The notes under the pieces: generated by a model
Database searches by the model: none
What the model saw: only the letters and a program-made list of their open reading frames with translations
Told to the model about the DNA's origin: nothing
Assembly (NCBI GenBank): GCA_030146445.1
Contig: JASLBT010000170.1
Span: forward strand, 1-15,868
Length of the DNA stretch: 15,868 bases
Direction: 5' to 3'
From: Segetibacter sp.
GTDB taxonomy: Bacteria; Bacteroidota; Bacteroidia; Chitinophagales; Chitinophagaceae
Position numbers and translations under genes: made by a program
Part shown: positions 1-7,917 of the stretch, in pieces
Numbering within the stretch: position 1 is the stretch's first letter
Layout: every line of letters starts with the position of its first letter

Positions 1-804
1 GCCGGTGTGGAAAGGTATATTAATACCCCCGTTAAAAGGTATTCATCGGGTATGTATGTGCGCCTTGCTTTTGCAGTTGCGGCACACCTTGAATCTGAAA
101 TTTTGATTGTAGATGAGGTACTCGCTGTTGGCGACTCTGAATTTCAAAAGAAGTGCCTCGGTAAAATGGGGGATGTTAGTAAAGGAGAGGGAAGAACAGT
201 ACTTTTCGTCAGTCACCAGATGGGATCTATCGCACAGCTTTGTGAAAAAGCCATCCTGTTAAACAAAGGGCAGGTGGTGGCCTACAACAAAACCACTGAA
301 GTAATAGAAAGTTATTTGTCTCTTGGGAGAACATTGTCCAATAAGTACAAGTGTTCACCAGAAAAGGAATTGCAGGACTATTATTTCGAGGAACTGTACA
401 CCGTAAATGACCGCGACGAAGAAACCGACCAGTTCGGCTTTAATGAAACCATTACGGTGGTGATGAGGATCGTTGCAAAACAAAGGTATGCAAACGTTCT
501 GCTGGGGCTTAACCTGCAAAACAACCTTGGCGGTTTTGTTGCCTCAACGGTTAATGAATTTGAATACCATAAGGAAACCGGAAACTACCATTATGATTTC
601 CGGGTGTCCATGCCAAGCGGTATAATAGCACCAAATACCTATGCGTTTCGCTTTGCGATCTTTTCCGACGGCGGAAAAATATATGACATGCTCGAAGCCG
701 AATGTCAGCTCAAAATCAATGATACTGGTACTAGTCTTTCCCGTTATGAAGGGCTCGACTATGGTAATGTTATCCTGAACTTTGAGTGGGAAAAGCTTAA
801 TTAA
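1..804 (+). CDS. wzt: Wzt-type ABC transporter ATP-binding protein, 3' part only (start lies upstream of the window)
   Basis: This is the ATPase of a two-part exporter that moves polysaccharide across the inner membrane; its permease partner (Wzm) is not in the window and is presumably upstream. The reading frame is open from base 1, and the GTG at position 7 is internal, because the ATPase signature region is already under way there. Numbering from the first visible residue, the signature is YSSGM (14-18, a common variant in this subfamily), Walker B is ILIVDE (34-39), the D-loop region follows, and the H-loop His is at 72 in FVSHQ. Walker A is missing because it lies upstream. From about residue 120 to the end is an extra region of about 145 residues matching the Wzt C-terminal beta-sandwich type, which in characterised systems binds the exported glycan. 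The gene is followed by a 111-base gap with no feature I can name. Confidence 0.92.
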   Translation, partial: AGVERYINTPVKRYSSGMYVRLAFAVAAHLESEILIVDEVLAVGDSEFQKKCLGKMGDVSKGEGRTVLFVSHQMGSIAQLCEKAILLNKGQVVAYNKTTEVIESYLSLGRTLSNKYKCSPEKELQDYYFEELYTVNDRDEETDQFGFNETITVVMRIVAKQRYANVLLGLNLQNNLGGFVASTVNEFEYHKETGNYHYDFRVSMPSGIIAPNTYAFRFAIFSDGGKIYDMLEAECQLKINDTGTSLSRYEGLDYGNVILNFEWEKLN

Positions 805-915
805 GGCACTTTTTGAATTTTCAATAGGCGCTTACACAAAAGCACGGGGCAACGCTGCTAACGATAACAGCCTTACTTCGTTGTTAAATACATCATCAGC
901 AAATAAGAATTTTAA

Positions 916-1521
916 ATGACTTTTAGAACAGTAGCAAAGAAACTTTTCCGGCTTGTTTTCCCCGGTGAAAAACCAATTGACTACTCAAAAATGCCTAATG
1001 TTTCCATAGGAAAGAATACAGAGTTTCTTGGAAGTATAGACATGTCACGGGCGCCAAATTCAAGGGTGATCATTGGCGACGATTGTATGATTGGCTGTGC
1101 GATAAATTTAGAAACAGACAACGCTGTACTGGAGATCGGAAATAATGTATTTATTGGTGGGGGATCTAAGATCCAGGTGACCAGTACCATAACCATCGAA
1201 TCCGATATCCTGATATCTACTGATTGTATGATCCAGGATAGCGATAATCACCACGTTGATTTCAACATCAGGAAAAAAGACCTTGCTGAGTGGCGTCGGG
1301 GTTACCACGACTGGACAACTCATCCAAGTGTGCCGATTAAGATTTGTCATGGAGCGTGGATAGGCGCCAGGGTTATCATACTTAAGGGCACAACGATCGG
1401 GGAAAAAGCAATTGTCGGAGCAGGAAGTGTTGTTACCAAAGATGTTGCCCCTTATACTATTGCAGCAGGTAATCCTGCAAAGATGATAAAGGCAATAGCC
1501 GGCAACGAAGTCACAACGTAG
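916..1521 (+). CDS. Left-handed beta-helix acyltransferase (WbbJ/LbetaH type)
   Basis: A probable sugar O- or N-acetyltransferase using acetyl-CoA, acting in the cytoplasm on a nucleotide sugar or lipid-linked glycan. Of its 201 residues, about 28-105 and 146-192 are hexapeptide repeats of the (I/V)G type (for example VIIGDD, LEIGNN, GAWIGA, IVGAGS). The C-terminal stretch ends in the family's usual AGNPAKMIK. A His pair at 112-113 in the loop DSDNHH, between the two repeat blocks, is the likely catalytic histidine region. The ATG at 916 gives a normal length and follows an A/T-rich leader without a clear ribosome site. The specific substrate cannot be read from sequence. Its position beside sugar-modifying enzymes and glycosyltransferases supports a role in decorating the polysaccharide. 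Confidence 0.88.
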   Translation: MTFRTVAKKLFRLVFPGEKPIDYSKMPNVSIGKNTEFLGSIDMSRAPNSRVIIGDDCMIGCAINLETDNAVLEIGNNVFIGGGSKIQVTSTITIESDILISTDCMIQDSDNHHVDFNIRKKDLAEWRRGYHDWTTHPSVPIKICHGAWIGARVIILKGTTIGEKAIVGAGSVVTKDVAPYTIAAGNPAKMIKAIAGNEVTT

Positions 1522-1560
1522 TTACAATCTACCGGATTATATTCAATTTTATAGCCGTTA

Positions 1561-1570
1561 CCGCTAGCGG
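1561..1570. repeat. Short perfect palindrome in the gap before the methyltransferase gene
   Basis: CCGCTAGCGG reads the same on both strands and sits in a 90-base A/T-rich gap between the acyltransferase and methyltransferase genes. It is too short to form a strong hairpin and no T-run follows, so it is not a convincing terminator. It could be a protein-binding site or chance. Confidence 0.25.
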
Positions 1571-1611
1571 CGGATATACTTAGCGCAACTGATTACTAAT
1601 TTTTAGCTTTT

Positions 1612-2415
1612 ATGATTATAGATCTTTATCGAAAGACAAAATGGTTTTTACAGAATTACAAAGACGTCGGTTATGGAAATAAGTTGGTTCCAAAAACTGC
1701 AACAATGGTTATCGACGGGTATTTCAATGGCGAAGTTACTTACGCCACCGACAATCTGGTAACAACCAACAATTGTGATTTCATCAAAGATCCACGATTT
1801 GCAAAAGCTTACCAGGCCGCTGCAGATACGAACCCATGGAGTGGTTTCACTTTACAGTGGAGAGTATATATCGTTTGTTGGTTTGCTGAACATGTTAAGA
1901 AACTCGAAGGCGACTTTGTTGAGTGTGGTGTAAACACAGGGGCATATTCCAGGGCGATCATCGACTACATCGATTTTGGAAACCTGAATAAGAAGTTCTA
2001 CTTGCTTGATACCTACGAAGGATTAGTAAAAGAACAGATATCCGAAGCAGAGAAAAAAGAAGGCTTAGACACCATTTATCTGGATAACTATCGCGACGTT
2101 TACAACGACGTAGTGAAGACTTTCGCGCCATTTAAAAACGTTCAAATTGTGCGGGGTGCAGTTCCACACACGTTGCCGGAAGTTACCTCTGAAAAGATTT
2201 GTTATCTGTCGATTGATATGAATGTGACGGAACCCGAAATTGCGGCAGTAAACCATTTTTGGGATCGTATTGTTCCTGGTGGAGTAGTCATCCTCGATGA
2301 TTACGGCTTCCCGGCTCACATCAACCAGAAACTAGCTTTCGATCAACTCGCAAAAGAAAGAAATACACAAATTCTCTCACTACCAACCGGGCAGGGGATC
2401 ATTATCAAGCCATGA
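1612..2415 (+). CDS. TylF/MycF-like O-methyltransferase (class I, SAM-dependent)
   Basis: Resembles the TylF/MycF family, which methylates sugar hydroxyls using S-adenosylmethionine and a divalent metal. In 267 residues the Rossmann core shows the SAM-binding segment DFVECGVNTG (101-110, with Glu104), the ribose-binding Asp133 in LLDTYEG, and likely metal/catalytic acids at Asp202 (SIDMN) and Asp229-Asp230 (ILDDYG). The N-terminal 80 residues, ending in the SGFTLQWRVY segment, also fit this family. The ATG at 1612 begins after an A/T-rich leader. The stop overlaps the next start (ATGA at 2412-2415), indicating translational coupling with the SDR gene. A role in methylating a sugar of the polysaccharide, possibly a chain-end cap, is inferred from context and is not proven. 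A 2-OG-type or other small-molecule role is unlikely. Confidence 0.85.
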   Translation: MIIDLYRKTKWFLQNYKDVGYGNKLVPKTATMVIDGYFNGEVTYATDNLVTTNNCDFIKDPRFAKAYQAAADTNPWSGFTLQWRVYIVCWFAEHVKKLEGDFVECGVNTGAYSRAIIDYIDFGNLNKKFYLLDTYEGLVKEQISEAEKKEGLDTIYLDNYRDVYNDVVKTFAPFKNVQIVRGAVPHTLPEVTSEKICYLSIDMNVTEPEIAAVNHFWDRIVPGGVVILDDYGFPAHINQKLAFDQLAKERNTQILSLPTGQGIIIKP

Positions 2416-3308
2416 GAATTCTAGTCCTGGGATCTGAGGGATTTATTGGAAGTAATGCAGTAAGGTATTTCGAGGCGAAAGGATATACCGTTTTCAAAGC
2501 CGATATTATCATCAAGGAAGAGCCTGGCTACACCATTATCAATCCTGAACACAGTGATTTCACTAGCTTGTTCCTCGGTAAGCAGCTCGACGCCTGCATA
2601 AATGCAACTGGTTCGGCAAACGTACAATTCTCATTCACAAACCCCGCACTCGATTATAGCCTTAATGTTGCCAATGTATACCTGTTGCTCGACGCAATAC
2701 GCAGGTATGGTGAAGGATGTAAATTTATCAATCTTTCGAGCGCGGCTGTTTATGGCAATCCAAGTGTTCTGCCAATCTCGGAGGAGGTTTCCTGTGCGCC
2801 ATTATCTCCCTATGGCCTTCATAAACTCTACAGTGAACACATTTGTAAAGAATTCACCGACCATTTTGCCGTACCAACAATTTGCCTCCGCATATTTTCA
2901 GCGTATGGTGAAGGACTGAAGAAACAATTGTTCTGGGATCTCTATAAAAAGCTTAGCGCGCCGGTTAAAAGTGTGCAATTGTTTGGAACGGGCGATGAGT
3001 CGAGGGATTTCATATACATCGGTGATCTTGTTCGGGCACTGGAAAGTATTCTTTTACACGCCAACTTTAATGGAAAAGCAATCAACGTAGCCAGTGGCAG
3101 GGAAACGCGTATCAGCGAAGTAGTACAACTGTTTAAAACCCTCCTGAATTCTGAAATAGAAATCAGGTTCAGCGGCGAAAATAAGATTGGCGACCCCGTT
3201 AATTGGAGAGCTGACATCAGTATGCTGGCTAGCTTAGGCTTTAATGCAACAACAGAAATAGATACCGGGTTAAAAAATTACATTGAATGGGTAAAAGGAA
3301 AAGAATAG
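2412..3308 (+). CDS. Extended SDR NAD(P)-dependent epimerase/dehydratase
   Basis: A nucleotide-sugar epimerase, dehydratase or reductase of the extended SDR family, 298 residues. The dinucleotide-binding motif GSEGFIG (7-13) opens the protein directly after the first beta strand, which fixes the start at 2412. The catalytic Ser is Ser110 in LSSAAVYG and the catalytic pair is Tyr134/Lys138 in YGLHK. RDFIYIGDLVRA in the C-terminal half is the usual substrate-domain signature. The gene overlaps the upstream methyltransferase by four bases and the downstream glycosyltransferase by 22 bases, so all three are probably translated together. The sequence does not tell which sugar is used; a 4-reductase or 4-epimerase on a dTDP-, UDP- or GDP-sugar is most likely. 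Confidence 0.9.
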   Translation: MRILVLGSEGFIGSNAVRYFEAKGYTVFKADIIIKEEPGYTIINPEHSDFTSLFLGKQLDACINATGSANVQFSFTNPALDYSLNVANVYLLLDAIRRYGEGCKFINLSSAAVYGNPSVLPISEEVSCAPLSPYGLHKLYSEHICKEFTDHFAVPTICLRIFSAYGEGLKKQLFWDLYKKLSAPVKSVQLFGTGDESRDFIYIGDLVRALESILLHANFNGKAINVASGRETRISEVVQLFKTLLNSEIEIRFSGENKIGDPVNWRADISMLASLGFNATTEIDTGLKNYIEWVKGKE

Positions 3309-4423
3309 CCACGCTTCTGAGCAGCTATTCTTCAGCAACGGGTGTTACAATTTACTTAATTAACCTCATTAAACATTTCAACGCGTTTGAAGATGAAAGG
3401 AAGCCGGAACTGATCGTATTCTACAGCAACGACTCCCCGATTGATGATGTAAAGAAAATTGGATATCCGTACATCGAGTACATAAACTCCGATAAGCAGC
3501 AATTTATCTTATGGCGAATAGTTAAGAAGCTGACCAGGGTGATTTTAAGAAAAGAAATCAACAATTACGTAAAAGCGGATTTCGTTTACCCTGCACTTGA
3601 AACGCCAAAGTTTTCCCTGATCAAAACCAAGATTTTTTGGAAAGAGGATTTCCAGGAATGTTATCTGCCGGAAAACTTTACAAAAGAGGATATCGCTTAC
3701 ACTGAGAGCTTTTTCAAACTGCTAGCCGACAACCCGGAATATCACCTGGTATTAAGCAGCGAGTCTTCAAGAAACGATTTGATCAAGTTTTACGGGAGCA
3801 TTCGCAATCCGATACATATCCTTCGCTTTGTTTCATTGGTTCCCAAATTGCAGGCCGATAAGGTTCCGGCATTAATGAAACAATACAATATCAGTTGCCG
3901 GTATTTCATTGTTTGTAACCAGTTCTGGCCCCATAAAAATCATATCACCGTCATCGAGTCTGTGGCAAGATTGCAGCGTGAAGGCTTTAAAGATTTCAAG
4001 GTGATTTTTACGGGCAAAACATCCTCCCACCGTAATCAGGAATACTTTCCAAGTTTGCAAAAGCGGATGGATGAACTCGGAATCGCAGACCATTTTGTCG
4101 TTACCGGATTTTTAGATCGCGAGGACCAGCTATTGATGATGCAAAATGCAATAGCGGTCATTCAACCGTCGTTATTTGAAGGGTGGAGCACGGTAATTGA
4201 AGATGCCAAGGCATTGAATAAGTATGTGCTGGCCGCCGATCTTGATGTGAACATGGAACAGATGACCGAAAATGTTTCATTTTTCGGCCGGCTCAATGCT
4301 GATGAACTTGCGATGCAGATGAAAAAAGTACTAACCGATCCACCTGTGGTAAAGGAGAAAGATTACAGGCAAAATATCCAAAAGTTCCGGAACGACCTGG
4401 CGGACCTGTTTCAGCTATCATGA
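3287..4423 (+). CDS. Glycosyltransferase, GT4 type (GT-B fold)
   Basis: Transfers a sugar from a nucleotide donor to the growing lipid-linked glycan on the cytoplasmic face of the membrane. Of its 378 residues the C-terminal half is clearly GT4: NQFWPHKNH (211-219) marks the start of the donor-binding domain, followed by VIFTG, VVTGFL and PSLFEGWSTVIEDAKAL. In that last motif Glu298 and Glu305 are separated by six residues, not the textbook seven; this EGWSTV(I/V)E form is a variant I recall from polysaccharide loci. The start at 3287 lies inside the end of the previous gene. It is supported because IATLLSSYSSATG follows at once as the first strand and loop of the acceptor domain. Donor and linkage cannot be assigned. 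Confidence 0.9.
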   Translation: MGKRKRIATLLSSYSSATGVTIYLINLIKHFNAFEDERKPELIVFYSNDSPIDDVKKIGYPYIEYINSDKQQFILWRIVKKLTRVILRKEINNYVKADFVYPALETPKFSLIKTKIFWKEDFQECYLPENFTKEDIAYTESFFKLLADNPEYHLVLSSESSRNDLIKFYGSIRNPIHILRFVSLVPKLQADKVPALMKQYNISCRYFIVCNQFWPHKNHITVIESVARLQREGFKDFKVIFTGKTSSHRNQEYFPSLQKRMDELGIADHFVVTGFLDREDQLLMMQNAIAVIQPSLFEGWSTVIEDAKALNKYVLAADLDVNMEQMTENVSFFGRLNADELAMQMKKVLTDPPVVKEKDYRQNIQKFRNDLADLFQLS

Positions 4424-5643
4424 AGATTTTATTTGTTGCCTTGCCGTATAGCATTCACACGGCGAGATGGATTTCGCAGCTAAACAGGAATGGTTTTGAT
4501 GTGCACATTTTTTCTTCGATGGCCGGGCACGACTTGCATGACGCTATCGAAGGCGTTACTTTTCACGAGAATTTTTTCGAACGCACAAAGCCGTCCAGGA
4601 GTCAGAACACCTATTCAAGCATTGCTTTACCGGAACTTTCATTCTTAACGGCACCAGTTGCAAAAAAGATCCTGCGGAAAACGTTATCGCTTGCCGGGCT
4701 TACTGAGTCGAGAGCGCTGATGCTAAAACAGGTGATTGAGAAAATAAAGCCGGACATCATTCATTCGCTTGAATCACAACATGCCGGTTACCTGGTTAGC
4801 GAAGTTAAGCACATGAGTACCGCAGATTTTCCGGTATGGATTCATTCAAACTGGGGGATTGATCTACACTTTTTTGGCCGCCTCGAAAAACACGTACCAC
4901 TAATTACAAAGATGCTTTCAAAGGTGGATGTGTTTATCGCGGAAGGAAAACGAGACGAGGTACTTGCACGGAAGTTTGGGTTTTCGGGAACATCCTTTAC
5001 CTTTCCGAGCGTTGGCGGCGGCTTCAATGTGCCTCCGGTTCCAAACGTAAAACCTTCCTTAAGGCGTAAGATCCTGGTAAAGGGAACGCAGGACCTTGTA
5101 AGAAGAAACCTGGTAGCAATAAGAGCATTGGAGAGATGTATAGATGTACTTGCTGATTACGAGATCGTACTTTACAGCTCAAACGAGATAACGCAGGCAG
5201 CTTCCGAGCTCTTCTACCACAACACCGGCAAAAAGATTACCATTCTTCATGAAGTCTCCCAGCTTCAGATGTTGGAACTTAATGGCACCGCGATACTGAA
5301 CATCTGCGTTAACATGAGTGACGGCGTGCCCAATGCGATGTTAGAGGCAATGATGATGGGAGCTTTTCCAATCCAGTCCGATACATCCCTCGCCGACGAA
5401 TGGGTCGAGAACGGGAAAACGGGCATGATTGTACCACCGGAAGATCCGGATGTGATTGAAAGGGCGATCAGGATGGCGTTGTCGAATCCCAATATTCTTG
5501 ACAATGCTGCAACAATCAATCGTCAGGCGATAATAGAAAGGCTCGACTATAACAACACTCATAATGCAGTGGTGAAAATGTATAGCGACCAGGTTGTAAA
5601 CCGCGAGAGGCATATTCGAACATACAGGAACAAACAAAATTGA
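4420..5643 (+). CDS. Glycosyltransferase, GT4-like (GT-B fold)
   Basis: A second GT-B glycosyltransferase, 407 residues, probably adding another sugar of the repeat unit. The N-terminus MKILFVALPYSIHTARWIS matches the usual first strand and helix of GT4 enzymes acting on surface glycans. The donor site is around NMSDGVPNAMLEAMMMGAFPI (about 298-318), where Asp301 takes the place of the usual first Glu and Glu309 is the second acid; TGMIVPPEDP (334-343) follows. The start overlaps the previous stop (ATGA at 4420-4423), a coupling arrangement also seen at 2412. The last 20 or so residues are basic. The next gene begins 15 bases later. Substrates cannot be predicted. Confidence 0.88.
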   Translation: MKILFVALPYSIHTARWISQLNRNGFDVHIFSSMAGHDLHDAIEGVTFHENFFERTKPSRSQNTYSSIALPELSFLTAPVAKKILRKTLSLAGLTESRALMLKQVIEKIKPDIIHSLESQHAGYLVSEVKHMSTADFPVWIHSNWGIDLHFFGRLEKHVPLITKMLSKVDVFIAEGKRDEVLARKFGFSGTSFTFPSVGGGFNVPPVPNVKPSLRRKILVKGTQDLVRRNLVAIRALERCIDVLADYEIVLYSSNEITQAASELFYHNTGKKITILHEVSQLQMLELNGTAILNICVNMSDGVPNAMLEAMMMGAFPIQSDTSLADEWVENGKTGMIVPPEDPDVIERAIRMALSNPNILDNAATINRQAIIERLDYNNTHNAVVKMYSDQVVNRERHIRTYRNKQN

Positions 5644-5658
5644 TATAAAGCGCAGTAA

Positions 5659-6783
5659 ATGAAAATTAATATTGTAAAACCCTTTTTGCCCACATTATCT
5701 GAGTTCCAGGGTGAATTTGAAAAATGTTTACAAAGCGGGCTGGTTACCAACAACTCCCCTTATGTAAGGCTTTTCGAAGAAAAGCTGCAGGAGTTTTTCG
5801 GAAGCAAGATAAAGCCCTCCGTTAATTGTAACGGGGAAATGTCTTTGTATCACCTGATCCAGGCATGGAAGTACAAGATGGGTGTTGATGCTCACGATTC
5901 GTTTGAAGTCCTGGTGCCTTCTTTCACCTTTACGGGTACAATCAACGCTTTGGTGATGAATAACCTGAAGCCAGTATTCTGTGATGTTGACCAGTCCCTG
6001 GTACTCGACATCAATAAATGCCAGGTTGATTCACCGGACATCAGAATGATCGTTTCAGTAGGAGCATACGGCAACCTAACCGACCTTGAAAAACTCGGCG
6101 AATTTGCGCAACAGCATAACCTCGTGACCATTCTGGATAATGCACCGGCATTTGGCTCTAAGTTCAAGAATAAGTATCCGTGGGAATATGGCTTCAGCGA
6201 AATGATCAGCTTCCATGCAACCAAGATATTTAATTCAATGGAAGGCGGTGCTAACATTGTTACCGATCCTGAGATTGCAGAATACCTGTTGCGCCTCCGT
6301 GATTTTGGTCAATATGAAAAAGTGAGAGGCGACGTAGATATGCCGGGACTTAATTCAAAGATGCTGGAAGTTGCTGCTCTGGTCGGCCTCAAAAACCTTG
6401 AGAAAGTCGACTTCATTCTCAATAGCCGCTTCAAAAACATTGAAGCCTATAAGACGTTCTTTAGTGAGCTCGAAAGTAAAGAGCTGCTGAAGACAATGCG
6501 CGTTGATGAGGATGTATTGTGTACCTATCTGTATTTCCCATTGATCCTAAACGAAGAAGCTACAGACTTCGTCAACTATATGCAGGAGCATGATATTGCC
6601 GTAAGAAGGTACTATACAGCCAATCACGACCTTAAGTATTATAAGGGCCGGTATCGCAACCAGGACCTAAGCTATACTGACCAGATCAAGAACAACATTG
6701 TTTCCCTTCCTATTCATACCGTTATGAGTAACGAAGAACTGGAATACCTATTTTCAACAGTTAAATCGTATTTTATTAAGTAA
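5659..6783 (+). CDS. DegT/DnrJ/EryC1/StrS-family PLP-dependent sugar aminotransferase
   Basis: Transfers an amino group, usually from glutamate, to a keto group on a nucleotide sugar, giving an amino sugar. The 374-residue protein is of normal family length. VPSFTFTGTINAL (87-99) is the family's typical cofactor-phosphate region. Asp160 in TILDNAPAFGS would bind the PLP ring nitrogen, and Lys189 in SFHATKIFNSMEGG is the expected Schiff-base lysine. FCDVDQ (107-112) is also typical. The N-terminal region has SGLVTNNSPYVRLFEEKL, the usual entry to the fold. The stop overlaps the next start by one base (6783), so it is probably translated with the following SDR enzyme, which may supply its keto-sugar substrate. 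A few family members act as dehydratases, but the Lys here supports aminotransfer. Confidence 0.92.
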   Translation: MKINIVKPFLPTLSEFQGEFEKCLQSGLVTNNSPYVRLFEEKLQEFFGSKIKPSVNCNGEMSLYHLIQAWKYKMGVDAHDSFEVLVPSFTFTGTINALVMNNLKPVFCDVDQSLVLDINKCQVDSPDIRMIVSVGAYGNLTDLEKLGEFAQQHNLVTILDNAPAFGSKFKNKYPWEYGFSEMISFHATKIFNSMEGGANIVTDPEIAEYLLRLRDFGQYEKVRGDVDMPGLNSKMLEVAALVGLKNLEKVDFILNSRFKNIEAYKTFFSELESKELLKTMRVDEDVLCTYLYFPLILNEEATDFVNYMQEHDIAVRRYYTANHDLKYYKGRYRNQDLSYTDQIKNNIVSLPIHTVMSNEELEYLFSTVKSYFIK

Positions 6784-7811
6784 TGAAAAAAGTTATCGTA
6801 ACAGGTGCCGGTGGGTACGTAGGCATACCATTGTGCCAGGCATTATTATCCAAAGATTACCAGGTAATTGCTTTGGACAGGTATTTTTTTGGCACAGATA
6901 AGCTTACATCTATCAGCAGCCATCCTAATCTTACCGTGGTAAGAGAAGATATCCGTTACTGCGACACGGCCATTTTCAAAGACGCATATGCGGTTTTCGA
7001 CCTTGCCGGTCTGAGTAATGACGCAACGGCTGAGATCGATCCGGCATTAACGGTATCCATCAACTACAAAGGCTCTGAGAGGTTCGCAAGAGAAGCTAAG
7101 AAAGGTGGTGTACAAAGGTATATTTACGCCAGCTCAGCAAGTGTATATGGAGCAGGTGCAAAAGGATCGCTAAGAGAAACCGATCCACTTTCGCCGCAAA
7201 CGGAGTATGCAAAAAGTAAAGTGGCAATTGAAACTGTTTTGCACGAGTTGGCAGATGACAACTTCTCTCCCGTAATGATGCGGAACGCAACAATCTTCGG
7301 GCTTGCCCCACGTATGCGTTTTGACCTTGCCATCAACATCATGACTTTGCGTGCCTGGAAAGAACGCGTGATCTACATCATGGGTGGAGGTGAGCAGTGG
7401 CGGCCATTCGTACATGTTAACGATGTCGTTCGTGCATTTATGCTCATGCTCGACTCTCCAAAAGAGCTGATACACGACCAAATCTTCAACGTAGGAAGTT
7501 CAGAGTTGAATTACCAGATCAAACAACTCGCGCAGTTCGTGATTGATGTAATTCCAAACGTTGTCATTCACACGATTCCTGATGATCCCGATAAGCGTAC
7601 ATACAATGTAAACTTTGAAAAGATTCAAAGCGTTTTGAACTATCGCACCACCATCCAGATACATGAGGGGATTGTTGAAATCAAACAGGCTCTTGAGAAA
7701 GGCTTGCTCAACGGAGACGATCCAACGTGTTACACCCTGCAATGGTACAATTCCCTGATCACCTGGCATAACCGGATCAAAGAGTTGTCTTACAACAATA
7801 CAATCCTTTAG
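6783..7811 (+). CDS. Extended SDR NAD(P)-dependent sugar epimerase/dehydratase
   Basis: A second nucleotide-sugar SDR enzyme, 342 residues, different from the one at 2412. It has GAGGYVG (8-14) for the dinucleotide, an acidic residue at Asp32 after the second strand that suggests NAD(H), catalytic Ser118 in YASSASVYG, and Tyr142/Lys146 in YAKSK. The segment FDLAGLSNDATAEIDP (72-87) corresponds to the LAALSNDP signature that I recall from an SDR subfamily found in polysaccharide loci. RPFVHVNDVVRAF is the C-terminal family signature. The start shares one base with the aminotransferase stop, so the two are likely a pair making an amino sugar. After this gene comes the first sizeable gap in this part of the locus, containing an unusual palindromic element. 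Confidence 0.9.
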   Translation: MKKVIVTGAGGYVGIPLCQALLSKDYQVIALDRYFFGTDKLTSISSHPNLTVVREDIRYCDTAIFKDAYAVFDLAGLSNDATAEIDPALTVSINYKGSERFAREAKKGGVQRYIYASSASVYGAGAKGSLRETDPLSPQTEYAKSKVAIETVLHELADDNFSPVMMRNATIFGLAPRMRFDLAINIMTLRAWKERVIYIMGGGEQWRPFVHVNDVVRAFMLMLDSPKELIHDQIFNVGSSELNYQIKQLAQFVIDVIPNVVIHTIPDDPDKRTYNVNFEKIQSVLNYRTTIQIHEGIVEIKQALEKGLLNGDDPTCYTLQWYNSLITWHNRIKELSYNNTIL

Positions 7812-7817
7812 TTTAAC

Positions 7818-7876
7818 GCTAAAGCGGCAAGTACATAGCCGTCTGCCCGTCCGCACGCTTTAGCCCGGACGGGCAG
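7818..7876. repeat. GC-rich interlocking inverted repeats upstream of the NeuD-like gene
   Basis: Two perfect inverted repeats are interleaved here. The first pair is GCTAAAGCG (7818-7826) with CGCTTTAGC (7856-7864), 9 bases each. The second pair is CTGCCCGTCCG (7843-7853) with CGGACGGGCAG (7866-7876), 11 bases each. The order is A-B-A'-B'. The second hairpin is strong but no T-run follows, so it is not a standard intrinsic terminator. The one-base link between A' and B' makes it hard for both to form fully at once, so they may be alternative structures. It could be an RNA control element, a dispersed palindromic repeat, or a protein-binding site. The repeats are seen directly; any function is inferred. 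Confidence 0.7.
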
Positions 7877-7917
7877 CGGTGATGGTACCAGATCATACAA
7901 TACATCCCGGCTATTTA

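Noticed and set aside
7843..7876. Intrinsic terminator after the second SDR gene
   Set aside because: The hairpin is strong but is not followed by a run of T, and the next sequence leads straight into a gene on the same strand.
7879..7917. Upstream GTG start for the NeuD-like gene
   Set aside because: The extra 13 residues are unlike the family, and this start lies at the edge of the palindromic element.
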